DNA of 64,000 nt from Anthoceros angustus (Eukaryota; Streptophyta; Anthocerotopsida; Anthocerotales; Anthocerotaceae): contig VJWM01000025.1 in assembly GCA_010909165.1 (NCBI GenBank), forward strand, positions 744,001 through 808,000, in the 5' to 3' direction. The notes beneath the pieces were generated by a model. It was not told where the DNA came from. It did no database searches and was given only the letters and a program-made list of their open reading frames with translations. Position numbers and translations under genes: made by a program. Positions 36,900 through 47,579 of the stretch are shown piece after piece. Within the stretch, counting starts at the first letter, position 1, and each line of letters begins with the position of its first letter.

Positions 36900-38230
36900 A
36901 GTATCTCTTTTATCTTGTGATAAGAGGGATACAAGATGAAGAAATGATTACCCCTTTCATCTTGTGCAAGAGGGAGGACGATGTCTATATCTCTTCTCGA
37001 GAACTATTATGTGAAATGCCCCTTTCATTTTACACAGGAGAAAAGACGGGAGTCTAGATCTCTTCTGTAGCCCTATTGTGTGAAATGTGTACAAGAGGAA
37101 GGATAGGAGCTTGGATCTCTTCTTCACACGGATTGTGAGAAATGATGTTTTCATTTCCTACAGAAGGAAGGAGAGAGCTTTTAGATCTCATCTTCAGACC
37201 AGACCGGTTGTGTGAAATCTGCTTTTCATCTTGTGCATGAAGAAGGACAAGAGCTTGGATCTCTTCTTTGGATCGGTTGTGTGAAATGACTCTTTTTCTT
37301 GTACACTAGGTTTAAGGACGGAATCCTAGATCTCTTTGTCAAATCGGTTGTGTGAAATAGCCCTTTCATCTTGTAAGGAGGAAGGACGGATGGCTAGATC
37401 TCTTCGTCAGGCCCATTGTGTGACATGCTCCTGTCATCTTGTACTATAGGAAGGATGGATGCCCGAGTCTCTTCTTCAACTCCAAATATGTACATGAAAT
37501 ATCCTCCGTGTTCACCATTTCATACCTTTCATCTTGTACAAGAGGGAGCACGGATGCTTGGATCTCGTATTTAAGTCCAGCTTTAGTATCTTTCATCTTG
37601 TACAAGAGGGAGGATGGATGCCCGGAACTTTTCATCTTGTACAAGAGGGAGGACGGATGCCTGGGACTTTTCATCTTGTACAAGAGGGAGGACGGATGCC
37701 CGGAACTTTTCATCTTGTACAATAGGGAGGCCGGATGCCCGGAACTTTTCATCTTGTACAAAAGGGAGGACGGATGCCCGGATCTCGTATTCAAGATCAG
37801 GTTTAGTACCTTTCATGTTGTACAAGAGGGAAGACGCATGGATGCCCGGAACCTTTCATCTTGTACAACCTTTCATCTTGTACAAGAGGGAGGACGGATG
37901 GATGCCTGGAACTTTTCATCTTGTACAAAAGGGAGGACGGAAGCCCGGATCTCCTATTTAAGATCAGGTTTAGTACCTTTCATGTTGTACAAGAGGGAGG
38001 ACGGATGGATGCCCGGAACCTTTCATGTTGTACAAGAGGGAGGACGGATGGATGCCCGGAACCTTTCATCTTGTACAAGAGAGAGGACGGATGGATGCCC
38101 GGAACCTTTCATCTTGTACAAGAGGGAGGACGCATGTCGGAACCTTTCATGTTGTACAAGAAGGAGGACGGATGGATCCCCGAAACCTTTTATCTTGTAC
38201 AAGAGGGAGGACAGATGCCCAAATCAGGAT
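36900..38230. repeat. large degenerate minisatellite
   Basis: About 1.3 kb of tandem units built on catcttgtacaagagggagg. From 37590 to 38220 units of about 40-45 bp (with acggatgcccggaacctttc) are near identical. From 36900 to 37590 longer, older units of about 60 bp add ctagatctcttcttcagatc and gttgtgtgaaat. Some units carry an extra 4-bp gatg. Both strands stay partly open (FILYKREDG on plus; SSLLYKMKS on minus), which follows from the composition of the unit. Confidence 0.92.
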
Positions 38231-38239
38231 GTGTGACAT

Positions 38240-39890
38240 GTTTGCCATGTTCACCGTTTCGTATTCAATAAATTGTTATGCAGCCATACATAGCATGTAT
38301 ATATATAATTGTTTTATGTTCAATGAACTTTTTGGCACCCATATATAGTAGGAAGAATAGATATATACACTATTCCACCGCTTCATATTCAATATACTTT
38401 TTTGCATCCATATATATTAGATATATTAGGAAGGTACGAACGATACTTCAATTATGTGGTGTTGACTTAGGTCATCGTGTCCTTGTTGTGTGTGCATATT
38501 GATTGCAACCTTTATTGTAGTAACTTCCATATTTTTAGAATGTGCTTTGAAATACTTCTAGTTCTCATTCATGGAGAAGATGAAAAGCAAAATCATATAT
38601 AGTAAGATAATCTAAATAAAAAATTATAGATTCAAATACATACATATGGAAGTTTTGATGACACGCTTAACCAAATGTGAGGCAATCTTTGATTCCTAAT
38701 TTCATTCCTTACAAAGTTTGACTTCACTACACAACACGGAAGAGTAACAAATATCCACATATGTAGTGGAAATATGGAATTTACAAGTAATTCCCACATT
38801 TTTATTTATGTTGATACAAATGCTAGTAAGATATTAAAATTCAATATTATTATTATTATTCTAAGATTATATTTATTATTATTTTATTTTATTTTAAATA
38901 TTAAAATTTAAAACCTATCACATAATAATAATATTATTCAAAATATTTTTTTGCTCAAATAAGAGATTTAGAAAAAATCTCATTCACTCATGAAGCTTTA
39001 TACAATGAAGTAGAGTAGACGTTATTCATAGGCGAGATGGGAAATCCCATCTACCCCTGAAGTCCAAATAATACTTTTCTCTAAATAATTATCCAATATA
39101 TACAATAGATCTTAATTATAGGGTTCCTTCCTTATACAATGTATAGATTGTCTCCACCCAAAGATATGTTATGACTCAAGAAATCATTGATATGTGAACT
39201 TTCAAAAGAATGCCCAATTTCTAGTGAAAAACTGTTCATATAGCATTCTTGTAACTATTTCTTAATAGTACAGCTAACATCAAGCTCCATGTGAAACTAA
39301 ATTAAGGTAAGGTCTTCAATAATCACTTGCTAATTAATTATAATTTCCTTGCGTTCTTTATGTTACTAAATTAAGGTTAAGGACTTCAATAACCGTTTGC
39401 TAATTAATTATAATTTCCTTGCGTTCTTTATGTTTCAATCAATTAATTATCTTGTTCCATCGGAACTCTCTTCACACACTAATCTTTCAATTTAGTAACT
39501 CACTTTACAGATTTTTACTTCAGATATTTAAATTAATGTGTAACATGGCCTCGTAGACTTAAATTAATTAATCAGATATGTTCGTATCCATTTCGCATGC
39601 ACAATTTTGATGTGCTGTAATTCATAATACAAAATCTTAATCTTGGACTTATGAATTGAATCATACATTATTGGTTGTGATCTTTTGCAATTGTTTATTT
39701 TGTTAATCAGATAAAATCGATTGCAAAACAACTCACAATGTAGTATAATTAGTTTAGAATTTCTTATTTTAGTTGCATTAGCTTAGAGTTTCTTACTCTA
39801 GCTTGATTAGCTTGAGACCCTTCTTATTTTCAAAAGAATTTCTTGTTTTTTTATTGAATATAGTTCCGCGAATAAATATGATAAAAATGA
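38240..39890. other. very AT-rich spacer
   Basis: No gene seen. Contains (att)n near 38850-38880 and a 70-bp tandem duplication at about 39303-39435. Confidence 0.6.
39303..39435. repeat. 70-bp tandem duplication
   Basis: The block ctaattaattataatttcct and its left flank aaattaagg...cttcaataa are repeated at 39330 and 39400 with a few differences. Confidence 0.85.
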
Positions 39891-40089
39891 AGAAATTTTT
39901 ATTATTATGGGATCTATGTTTAGTGGCAAGATAAGTTATTCATTAAAAAGCATACAATTAGAAAGAGAGGTAGGTAGATTAACAATCTTAGTTAAGTCTG
40001 ACAAAGATAATAATAATTCAATTAACGTGGCTGTAACAAATTCGGGAAAACAATTAGATTGTCTAACTATAGTCGAATTGAAGAACTTA

Positions 40090-42084
40090 AAGTCGACAAT
40101 AGGTGAAGTCCAATTTGATAGATTAGAGACTATTGATATAGACCCTCGCCCAATTATTCTTTGATTTGATAGAATTTTGTGAAGAAGCGGCCAACAAAGG
40201 AAAGAAAATTGTAGAAAATCGCAGGTCGGCGCACTATGTGCAAGTAGCCATGGCGGGCGCTGGCCGGCCGGCGCCCTAGGTGCAAATGGCCGTGGACGGC
40301 GTGGGCCGGGCGCCTGGCGGAAGCGGTGAGCGTGGTGGCCGCCGGCCGGCGCCCTAGGTGCGAGTGGGCTGTGATAGGGGCTGGCCTGCCGCAACTTCCG
40401 CGGCGGTTCCTTGTTTGACCGCGGCCAATCTTTAAATATTTGGAAAAATATAGACACGCAATCGTGAGCAACTTCTTGCAGAACGCGCATATATGACTAA
40501 ACATCGCAACAAGAGTTATGTAGAGCTAGATAAGTATATTCTATTGGCGATTGATGGAATGGATGAGAAAAAGATGGAGATCCCGCACATTTTGAGGTGG
40601 CCAAAGAACTTGGATGAGGAATGCCGCGTTTCAGTTCATGTAGTGGGGCACAACTACACCCATAAGGTGAGAGTTTTTTTACACTATGCCAACCTCCGGA
40701 ATGATGCGAATTTGACTATTAGCGTCATACAAGATGTTATCCACAACTATGATGGTGTCTTGCCCAAGGTTCTTTATCTGCAGCTGGACAATACATGCCG
40801 TGAGAACAAGAACCAGCTACTATTTTCGTATCTCAACATGCTAGTGGACATGAGCACATTTGAGAAGGTGAAGGTGGGCTTCCTTCTAGTTGGCCACACT
40901 CACGATCAAATTGATCAAATGTTTTCATGCGAGAAAGAGATTGTTGTCATTGTGGAGAATAACATCGGGCTAGTGCTGGAGCGTCCTTGGAAGTGGTTTT
41001 CACGTGCAAAAGTGGAGCATACAGCCCGACCACTTCAAATGCTGGATGAAGCTTTGCTTGATGAGGCATTATTGAGGATCTCCACGCGTGATATGTACTT
41101 GAGGCATATCAAAATGCCTAAGGCAACATTGGGAAATACCGCCGATGAATGGGCCCATAACAGAAATCCGGAAGGGGATGTCTCTGGCAATGCCGTGCAC
41201 CACGGACACGCATAACAGACCATTCTGGATTGGGGAGGTCATTGATGCGAAACTAGATGCACCACGATCTCACTTTCTTATCCATTGGTATCAGACCGAG
41301 CACACAAATGCGTACGAAGGGAGATATGTGTAGGAATACATAATCGGTCAGAGTGCCAACCCATCTGATGTGATGCTGAGGAACAAAGGGAATAAGGTCC
41401 ATGACCCAAAAAACATACATGAGGTGTTTGTGAATGAAACAGTCATCCTGTATTATGGGTTTGTGTTGAAATATTTGTATGCGGTGGACAAAAAAGCAAT
41501 AAAGAATAAGCTCAGTGAGTTTCACGGCTTCATATAGCATGCGAATCAAAGTGCACATGAAGATAATGATGACAATGCTGGAGAAGCTGGACCAAGTGAT
41601 GACAAAGGATTGAACTCTGGGAATGAGTGAAACTTAGATCATGGATTGTCTCGGAGTCCCATACTGAATGCTCTACGTCTGCTTCCAGACGTTACCATGT
41701 TTTGGAGATACCCTGTCCGTGGCTTTTGTTGTATTCTTATTCAACTACATTTTCCTTCTGGAACCACGAATTTACGGTGGTCCCTTCCGCGAAATGGCTT
41801 CCCTTGGACCCCTTGAAAAGCTTGAACGCAAAGAAGCGCACACGCCTGCTGGCACACATTCTCAAATATGCCTACACACCATCACCGATGTGAAAGTGTT
41901 GTGAAGTCCCGATTTTCGGACATATGTATGGTAGAAAGGCGAGGAGATAGCAGTAAGTTTGTTGCACACAAAATTGAACAATCTATCGTTCCAGCACTAG
42001 TTCAAAATTACGCGAGAGGAGAAACCCGACTTCTGCCTTGTCATTGTCATCGAGCAACAAGATGCAATATCCCGCCTGGGAAAC
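40090..42084 (+). repeat. tandem duplication, copy A (~2.0 kb)
   Basis: From taaagtcgacaataggtgaag to the next occurrence of the same string at about 42085. It contains a GC-rich block (40200-40400) and a DUF7869-like reading frame. It differs from copy B mostly by 1-6 base changes and indels. Confidence 0.9.
40493..41640 (+). pseudogene. DUF7869-like transposon protein, copy A
   Basis: An open frame of 240 codons (40493-41215) carries QLDNTCRENKNQLLF and VGFLLVGHTHDQIDQMFS, the pattern of DUF7869-type proteins, which I recall as repeat-associated and with an Asp/Asn...His...Asp core that may be a nuclease fold. After a frameshift near 41080-41215 the reading continues as FWIGEVIDAK, HWYQTEHTNA, broken by a stop near 41332, and on to about 41628. 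No N-terminal DNA-binding part is seen. Copy B has the alternative frame around the shift, so the two copies complement each other in comparison. Confidence 0.6.
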
Positions 42085-44065
42085 TAAAGTCGACAATAGG
42101 TGAAGTCCAATTTGATAGATTAGAGACTATTGATATAGACCCTCGCCCAATTATTCTTTGATTTGATAGAATTTTGTGAAGAAGCGCCAACAAAGGAAAG
42201 AAAATTGTAGAAAATCGCAGTCGGCGCACTATGTGCAAGTAGCCATGGCGGCGGCGCCTAGGTGCAAATGGCGTGGGCCAGCGGTGGTGGCGCCTGGCGG
42301 AAAAAGGTGGTGGCCGCCGGGCGCCCTAGGTGCGAGTGGGCGTGATAGGCACTGCCGCAACTTCCGCGGTTCCTTGTTTGACCGCTGCCAATCTTTAAAT
42401 ATTTGGAAAATATAGACACGCAATCGTGAGCAACTTCTTGCGTAACGCATATATGACTAAACATCGCAACAAGAGTTATGTAGAGCTAGATAAGTATATT
42501 CTATTGGCGATTGATGGAATGGATGAGAAAAGATGGAGATCCCACATTTTGAGGTGGCCAAAGAACTTGGATGAGGAATGCCGCGTTTGAGTTCATGTAG
42601 TGGGGCACAACTACACCCATAAGGTGAGAGCTTTTTTACACTATGCTAACCTCCGGAATGATGCAAATTTGACTATCAGCGTCATTCAAGATGTTATCCA
42701 CAACTATGATGGTGTCTTGCCCAAGGTTCTTTATCTTCAGCTGGACAATACATGCCGTGAGAACAAGAACCAACTACTATTTGCGTATCTGAACATGCTA
42801 GTGGACATGGGCACATTTGAGAAAGTGAAGGTGGGCTTCCTTCTAGTTGGCCACACTCACGATCAAATTGATCAAATGTTTTCATGCGAGAAAGAGATTG
42901 TTGTCATTGTGGAGAATAACATCGGGCTAGTGCTGGAGCGTCCTTGGAAGTGGTTTTCACGTGCAAAAGTGGAGCATACAGCCCGACCACTTCAAATGCT
43001 GGATGAAGCTTTGCTTGATGAGGCATTATTGAGGGATCTCCCACAGCGTGATATGTACTTGGAGGCATATCAAAATGCCGGAAGGCAACATTGGGAAATA
43101 CCGCCGATGAATGGGCCCATAACAGAAATCCGGAAGGGGATGTCTCTGGCAATGCCGTGCACCACGGACACGCATAACAGACCATTCTGGATTGGGGAGG
43201 TCATTGATGCGAAACTAGATGCACCACGATCTCACTTTCTTATCCATTGGTATCAGACCGAGCACACAAATGCGAAGGAGATATGTGTAGGAATACATAA
43301 TCGGTCAGAGTGCCAACCCATCTGATGTGATGCTGAGGAACAAAGGGAATAAGGTCCATGACCCAAAAAACATACATGAGGTGTTTGTGAATGAAACAGT
43401 CATCCTGTATTATGGGTTTGTGTTGAAATATTTGTATGCGGTGGACAAAAAAGCAATAAAGAATAAGCTCAGTGAGTTTCACGGCTTCATATAGCATGCG
43501 AATCAAAGTGCACATGAAGATAATGATGACAATCGGAGAAAATTTGGACCAAGTGATGACAAAGGATTGAACTGGGAATGAGTGAAACTTAGATCATGGA
43601 TTGTCTCGGAGTCCCATATCGAATGCTCTATCGACGTTACCATGTTTTGGAGATACCCTGTCCGTGGCTTTTGTTGTATTCTTATTCAACTACATTTTCC
43701 TTCTGGAACCACGAATTTACGGTGGTCCCTTCCTGGCAGAAATGGCTTCCCTTACAGACCCCACTCGAAAAGCTTGAAACGCAAAGAAGCGCACACGCTG
43801 CCTGCGTTGGCACACATTCTCAAATATGCCTACACACCATCACCAGATGTGAAAGTGTTGACAGAAGTCCCAGATTTTCAGACATATGTATGGCCGAAAA
43901 GGCGAGGAGATAGCAGGCAGAAGTTTGTTGCAGCTGTCAAAAAATTGAACAATCTATCGTTCCAGCACTAGTTCAAAATTACGCGAGAGGAGAAACCCGA
44001 CTGCTGCCTTGTCATTGTCATCAGGAGCAAACAGTATGCAATATCCCCGCTCTGGGAAACTAAAG
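42085..44065 (+). repeat. tandem duplication, copy B (~2.0 kb)
   Basis: Second direct copy of the same segment, immediately following copy A. It ends at the string gggaaactaaag (about 44054-44065), the same string that forms the junction at 42080-42090. Confidence 0.88.
42462..43580 (+). pseudogene. DUF7869-like transposon protein, copy B
   Basis: Near-identical to copy A. The N-terminal part is interrupted by a TGA at about 42588 where copy A reads CGCGTTTCAG in frame. The frame from 42600 to 43325 carries the same QLDNTCRENKNQ and VGHTHDQID motifs and, unlike copy A, continues in one frame through FWIGEVIDAK and HWYQTEHTNAK. It then shifts. Overall inactive as read. Confidence 0.6.
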
Positions 44066-44079
44066 CTGGATTGGAGTTT

Positions 44080-46070
44080 CTGAATTTTGTCCCTACTGAG
44101 GAAATAACGGCTGCGCCTTTACTCTCATTGTGGGCTTGAGATAAGAAGGGAATGGCAGGTATCCTATCACCGACGGAAGGTGTGGCCCATTTAATTGCAG
44201 GAAGGGTTACGAGGATTGCGGCCATATGTGACAACTGAAGAGTATAAGTGGTGGGAAGCCTTCTAGGTGGGATTAATCCCATAGGTTCAGGATTGCGACC
44301 ACCATTCGACAGAGACATTGCTGGTTGGAAAGCAGTATCACCGCCGGGTGACACCCTTTTTTTCAAAGATGTTTTCCGGAATTAATCAAAAACGCTGTTT
44401 CAGGTCCCATTAAAAACCCCCTTTAGAGCTTATTAGTGGAAAACCCCCATTGGAATTATTCACCCCCTTCAAAAATATGTGTTCAAGCTGCTGATGGAAA
44501 CAGTCTGTGGTTCAATGCACTTTTGAGAGCAGATCCGAGAACATTACTTTCAAAGATGGTGATCTAAAAGCAGCAAGGAGCAGATCTGACAAAGTTATGC
44601 ATGTAAGGAATGACGTTGGGACTAGAGTTGATGTTTTGGGTAACCCTAAGAGTGGATTAGGCAGCACTGTGCATGGAAGCGGTGCCCTGAACGCACCCAC
44701 CAGCAAAACTGTTGATGTCATGCATAAGGATGGTGGTTTGAGCTCGCTTGTGGACCATGACAACAACACTGACATCGTTTTAGAGGAAGATGGCCGCAGA
44801 AGTTCGTTTCCTGCACACATGGGTGCTTAGAAAATTGGCACGGACACTATTTCAGAGGAAGATGCCCGCATAAGCTCGTTTCCTGCACACGGAGATGCTC
44901 AACAGATGAGCGTGGACAATGTTTGGGAGAAGACGCCTGCATAAGCTTGTTTCTTGCACATAGAGGTGCTCAACAAATCAGCGCAGACACTGTTTGGGGA
45001 GAAGACATCTGCATATATCAACTTGTTTCCTGCATACGAAGGTGCTCAAAAGATCAACGGGGACTCCTTTCAGGCATGTGTGGACACGAGCATTCAAACA
45101 GCCAATCGAGGTACAGGTACTCAAACAATCTGTGAAGATTTTCAAGCATATGGAGACACAAGCATACCCAGATAACTAGCGGAGGTGCAAGTGCTCAAAT
45201 AATCTGTAAAGGTGGAGATGTTCATATAGCTGAAAATTCAAGCACTCAAATGACCGGCAAAAGTGCAGGCACTCAGACACTTAACAAAAATGCAAAGGTG
45301 CAGGTGGTTGATGGAGATGCAACTGTTCGGATGATAAACGGTGATGTCCAAGCAGTTGGCGATGTTGTTTTAAGGATAGATGCTTGCACAGACCCATTCC
45401 ATACGGGACCATGTGATATTCCAATCAAGCACATTATTATTAACAATATAGTAATTTTAAGATTTAATTATACCTAATTTTCAAGGGATTTTGTAGGCAT
45501 AACCCAAAGCCCTATGCGCTGGAAAATTTGTAGGGCTGGAAATCGTTCGGCTGGGAAGTCGTGATGAGAAAGTGTTGTATAATGGCTCCGAATTCGCTTA
45601 AAAAAAATTCTATCGTGAATTACGCACGGAGAAATACATAGACACGGTCATCCCCAGCACGAGTTTAGTGGAACCACGAGTTCATGCAGTAGGCTCATGA
45701 ATGGTATGTCTCGAGTACCCCAAGCTGTAAATGGCCCATATATGTGTGTGAATATTAATATTGACAGGATATGAAAATGGAGCATTAATGAGCCGAAGAC
45801 CGTCCCGTCAAGAACCGTAGGGAGTTGTGCTGTAACGTCGACTCTTCTTGGAGACGTGTGGCTGACCTGCTCATGCTCAACAAGAGAAAATGACGAAATA
45901 CGTAACCGGTGGAAATGCAATTTAGGGATATCGCAAAAGCAGGAGAAACGCAAAACGGTGAGAGGGATGTTAGCCGAGGGAAGGGTAGTCGGTAACTACG
46001 AGCAAGTTTGAAAAATTGGTTAAGAGCTGTGCTAGTTCTGCTCCTCACGAGCTCACTCACGAGGTGAAGT
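44080..46070. other. transposon-flank spacer
   Basis: Apart from the 72-bp repeat listed separately, this holds degraded open frames (44507-44830 and 44954-45175) without a recognised family, and AT-rich sequence up to the GT47 start. Confidence 0.4.
44783..45070 (+). repeat. about 72-bp tandem repeat, four diverged units
   Basis: Units begin gaggaagatggccgca, gaggaagatgcccgca, gagaagacgcctgca and gagaagacatctgca and continue with ...tcgtttcctgcacac...ggtgctca. Stops have arisen within units, so any coding function is lost. Confidence 0.75.
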
Positions 46071-46074
46071 CACC

Positions 46075-47565
46075 ATGTCAAGAACGGTGGTTCCGTGTAG
46101 ACGTCATCCCATGGGGAAGGTTGCCAACAGAGCAGCAGCAGCAGGGAGCGGGCAAACTCGGCGCTGCCGCGTCCTGCTGCTCCCGTTGCTGCTCCTGTTG
46201 CTGTTCGCAACTGGCATCGTCTCCTTCCACAACGCCGGAATTGCAATTCAGGAACATCGCGCTTCTGCAATCGCGGGTGCGGGAGCAGGAGGGGAGGAGG
46301 AGGAGGATCACAACAATCCCTTGAATCTGCACAGCAGCATCTCCATCTTCGTCTACGACCTCCCGCCTTCCTTCAACAGGAATTGGCTGCACGACGACCG
46401 CTGCAGAACGCATCTCTTCGCTGCGGAAGTGGCGCTGCACGGCATCCTGGAAGGCAGCCCCGTCCGCACTTTGGATCCTCGCCGTGCCGACTTCTTCTTC
46501 CTCCCGGTCTATGTTTCATGCAATTTCAGCACCAGATCTGGATTCCCGTCCCTAGGCCGCGCTGCGCAGCAGCTACGCGCGGCTGTCAACCTCGTCTCGC
46601 ACCGGCATCCTTACTGGAAGCGCAGAGGCGGCAGGGACCACATCTTTGTTGCGACTCACGACTTCGGCGCCTGCTTCCATGCATCCGAGGCTGCGGCTGT
46701 GGAGTCCGGGATTCCGCAATTCTTGTCCAAATCCATCATTTTGCAGACCTTCGGACAGCAAGGCCGGCATCCCTGCCAGGATCGCTCCCGCTCCGTCCAG
46801 ATCCCGCCGTATGTGCACCTCGACCCCCGGACACAGCAGCTGCCGCAGCCGAGCCCGGCCAGGGACATCTGGGCATTTTTCAGAGGGAAGATGGAGCTGC
46901 ATCCTCGCAACACAACCGGAGGCGGAATCTACAGCAGGCAATTCCATTCCTCCTTTCCAATCAATCAAGCGCCTTCTTGCATGCAACTGTCTTACAATTT
47001 TCTCCGATTCACATTGTGAAGCAGCAACATCTCCTCTTCTGTAGCTTACATGCATGCAGGACTGTTGAAAGTTTGCTGCAAAGTTTTCTCACAACGCTTT
47101 TGCTTTGCACAAATCGGCTGCAGGGGAGTGCGCACTACCTTGTGGCAGAAATTCGGCCACGACAGACGCTTCTTCATCAAACGCAAGAGGTCGGATGATT
47201 ACCAATTGGAGATGCTCCGATCCATATTTTGCTTATGCCCGCTGGGATGGGCCCCCTGGAGCCCTCGGATTGTGGAGGCTGTGATATTCGGTTGCGTGCC
47301 GGTCATCATCGCGGATGATATTGCCTTACCTTTCTCACAGGTTATCGACTGGCCGCGCATCTCCTTAAGGATACCAGAGAAGGATGTCCACCTTCTGGAC
47401 AAGGTATTGGAAACTATCACCTCCACCAACTTGTCCGCAATTCAGCGCGAGCTATGGAAGCCCTCCAACAGGCGGGCTCTCTTGTACAATAATCCCTCCA
47501 TCGTAGGCGATGCCTCATGGCAAATTCTTGACCACCTGTCCACGCTGAAAGCGTCCCAATCGTGA
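46075..47565 (+). CDS. GT47 exostosin-type glycosyltransferase (IRX10-like)
   Basis: A Golgi type II membrane glycosyltransferase; its closest remembered relatives are the IRX10/IRX10L xylan xylosyltransferases. Exons 46075-46937 and 47124-47565, in phase, 434 residues. A basic start (CRRH, TRRCR) precedes a transmembrane anchor of Leu/Val at residues ~35-50, then an Ala/Glu-rich stem. Family segments: IFVYDLPPSFNRNWL, HLFAAEVALHG, TLDPRRADFFFLPVY, YWKRRGGRDHIFVATHDFGA, IILQTFGQQG, IWAFFRGKMEL, GGGIYSRG, then FCLCPLGWAPWSPRIVEAV and GCVPVIIADDIALPF. The only intron starts with GC rather than GT (AGCAG|GCAATT) and ends CTGCAG. An alternative start at MGKVANRA would be 12 residues shorter. Confidence 0.87.
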
Positions 47566-47579
47566 CCGATTGCAAGCTT

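Noticed and set aside
37439-38271. Long plus-strand frames with FILYKREDG repeats
   Set aside because: They lie wholly in the minisatellite and shift frame between subfamilies; no unique coding sequence is attached.
41286-41297. tggtatcagacc, similar to a copia primer-binding site
   Set aside because: It falls inside the DUF7869-like frame (HWYQTEHT) and has no LTR beside it.
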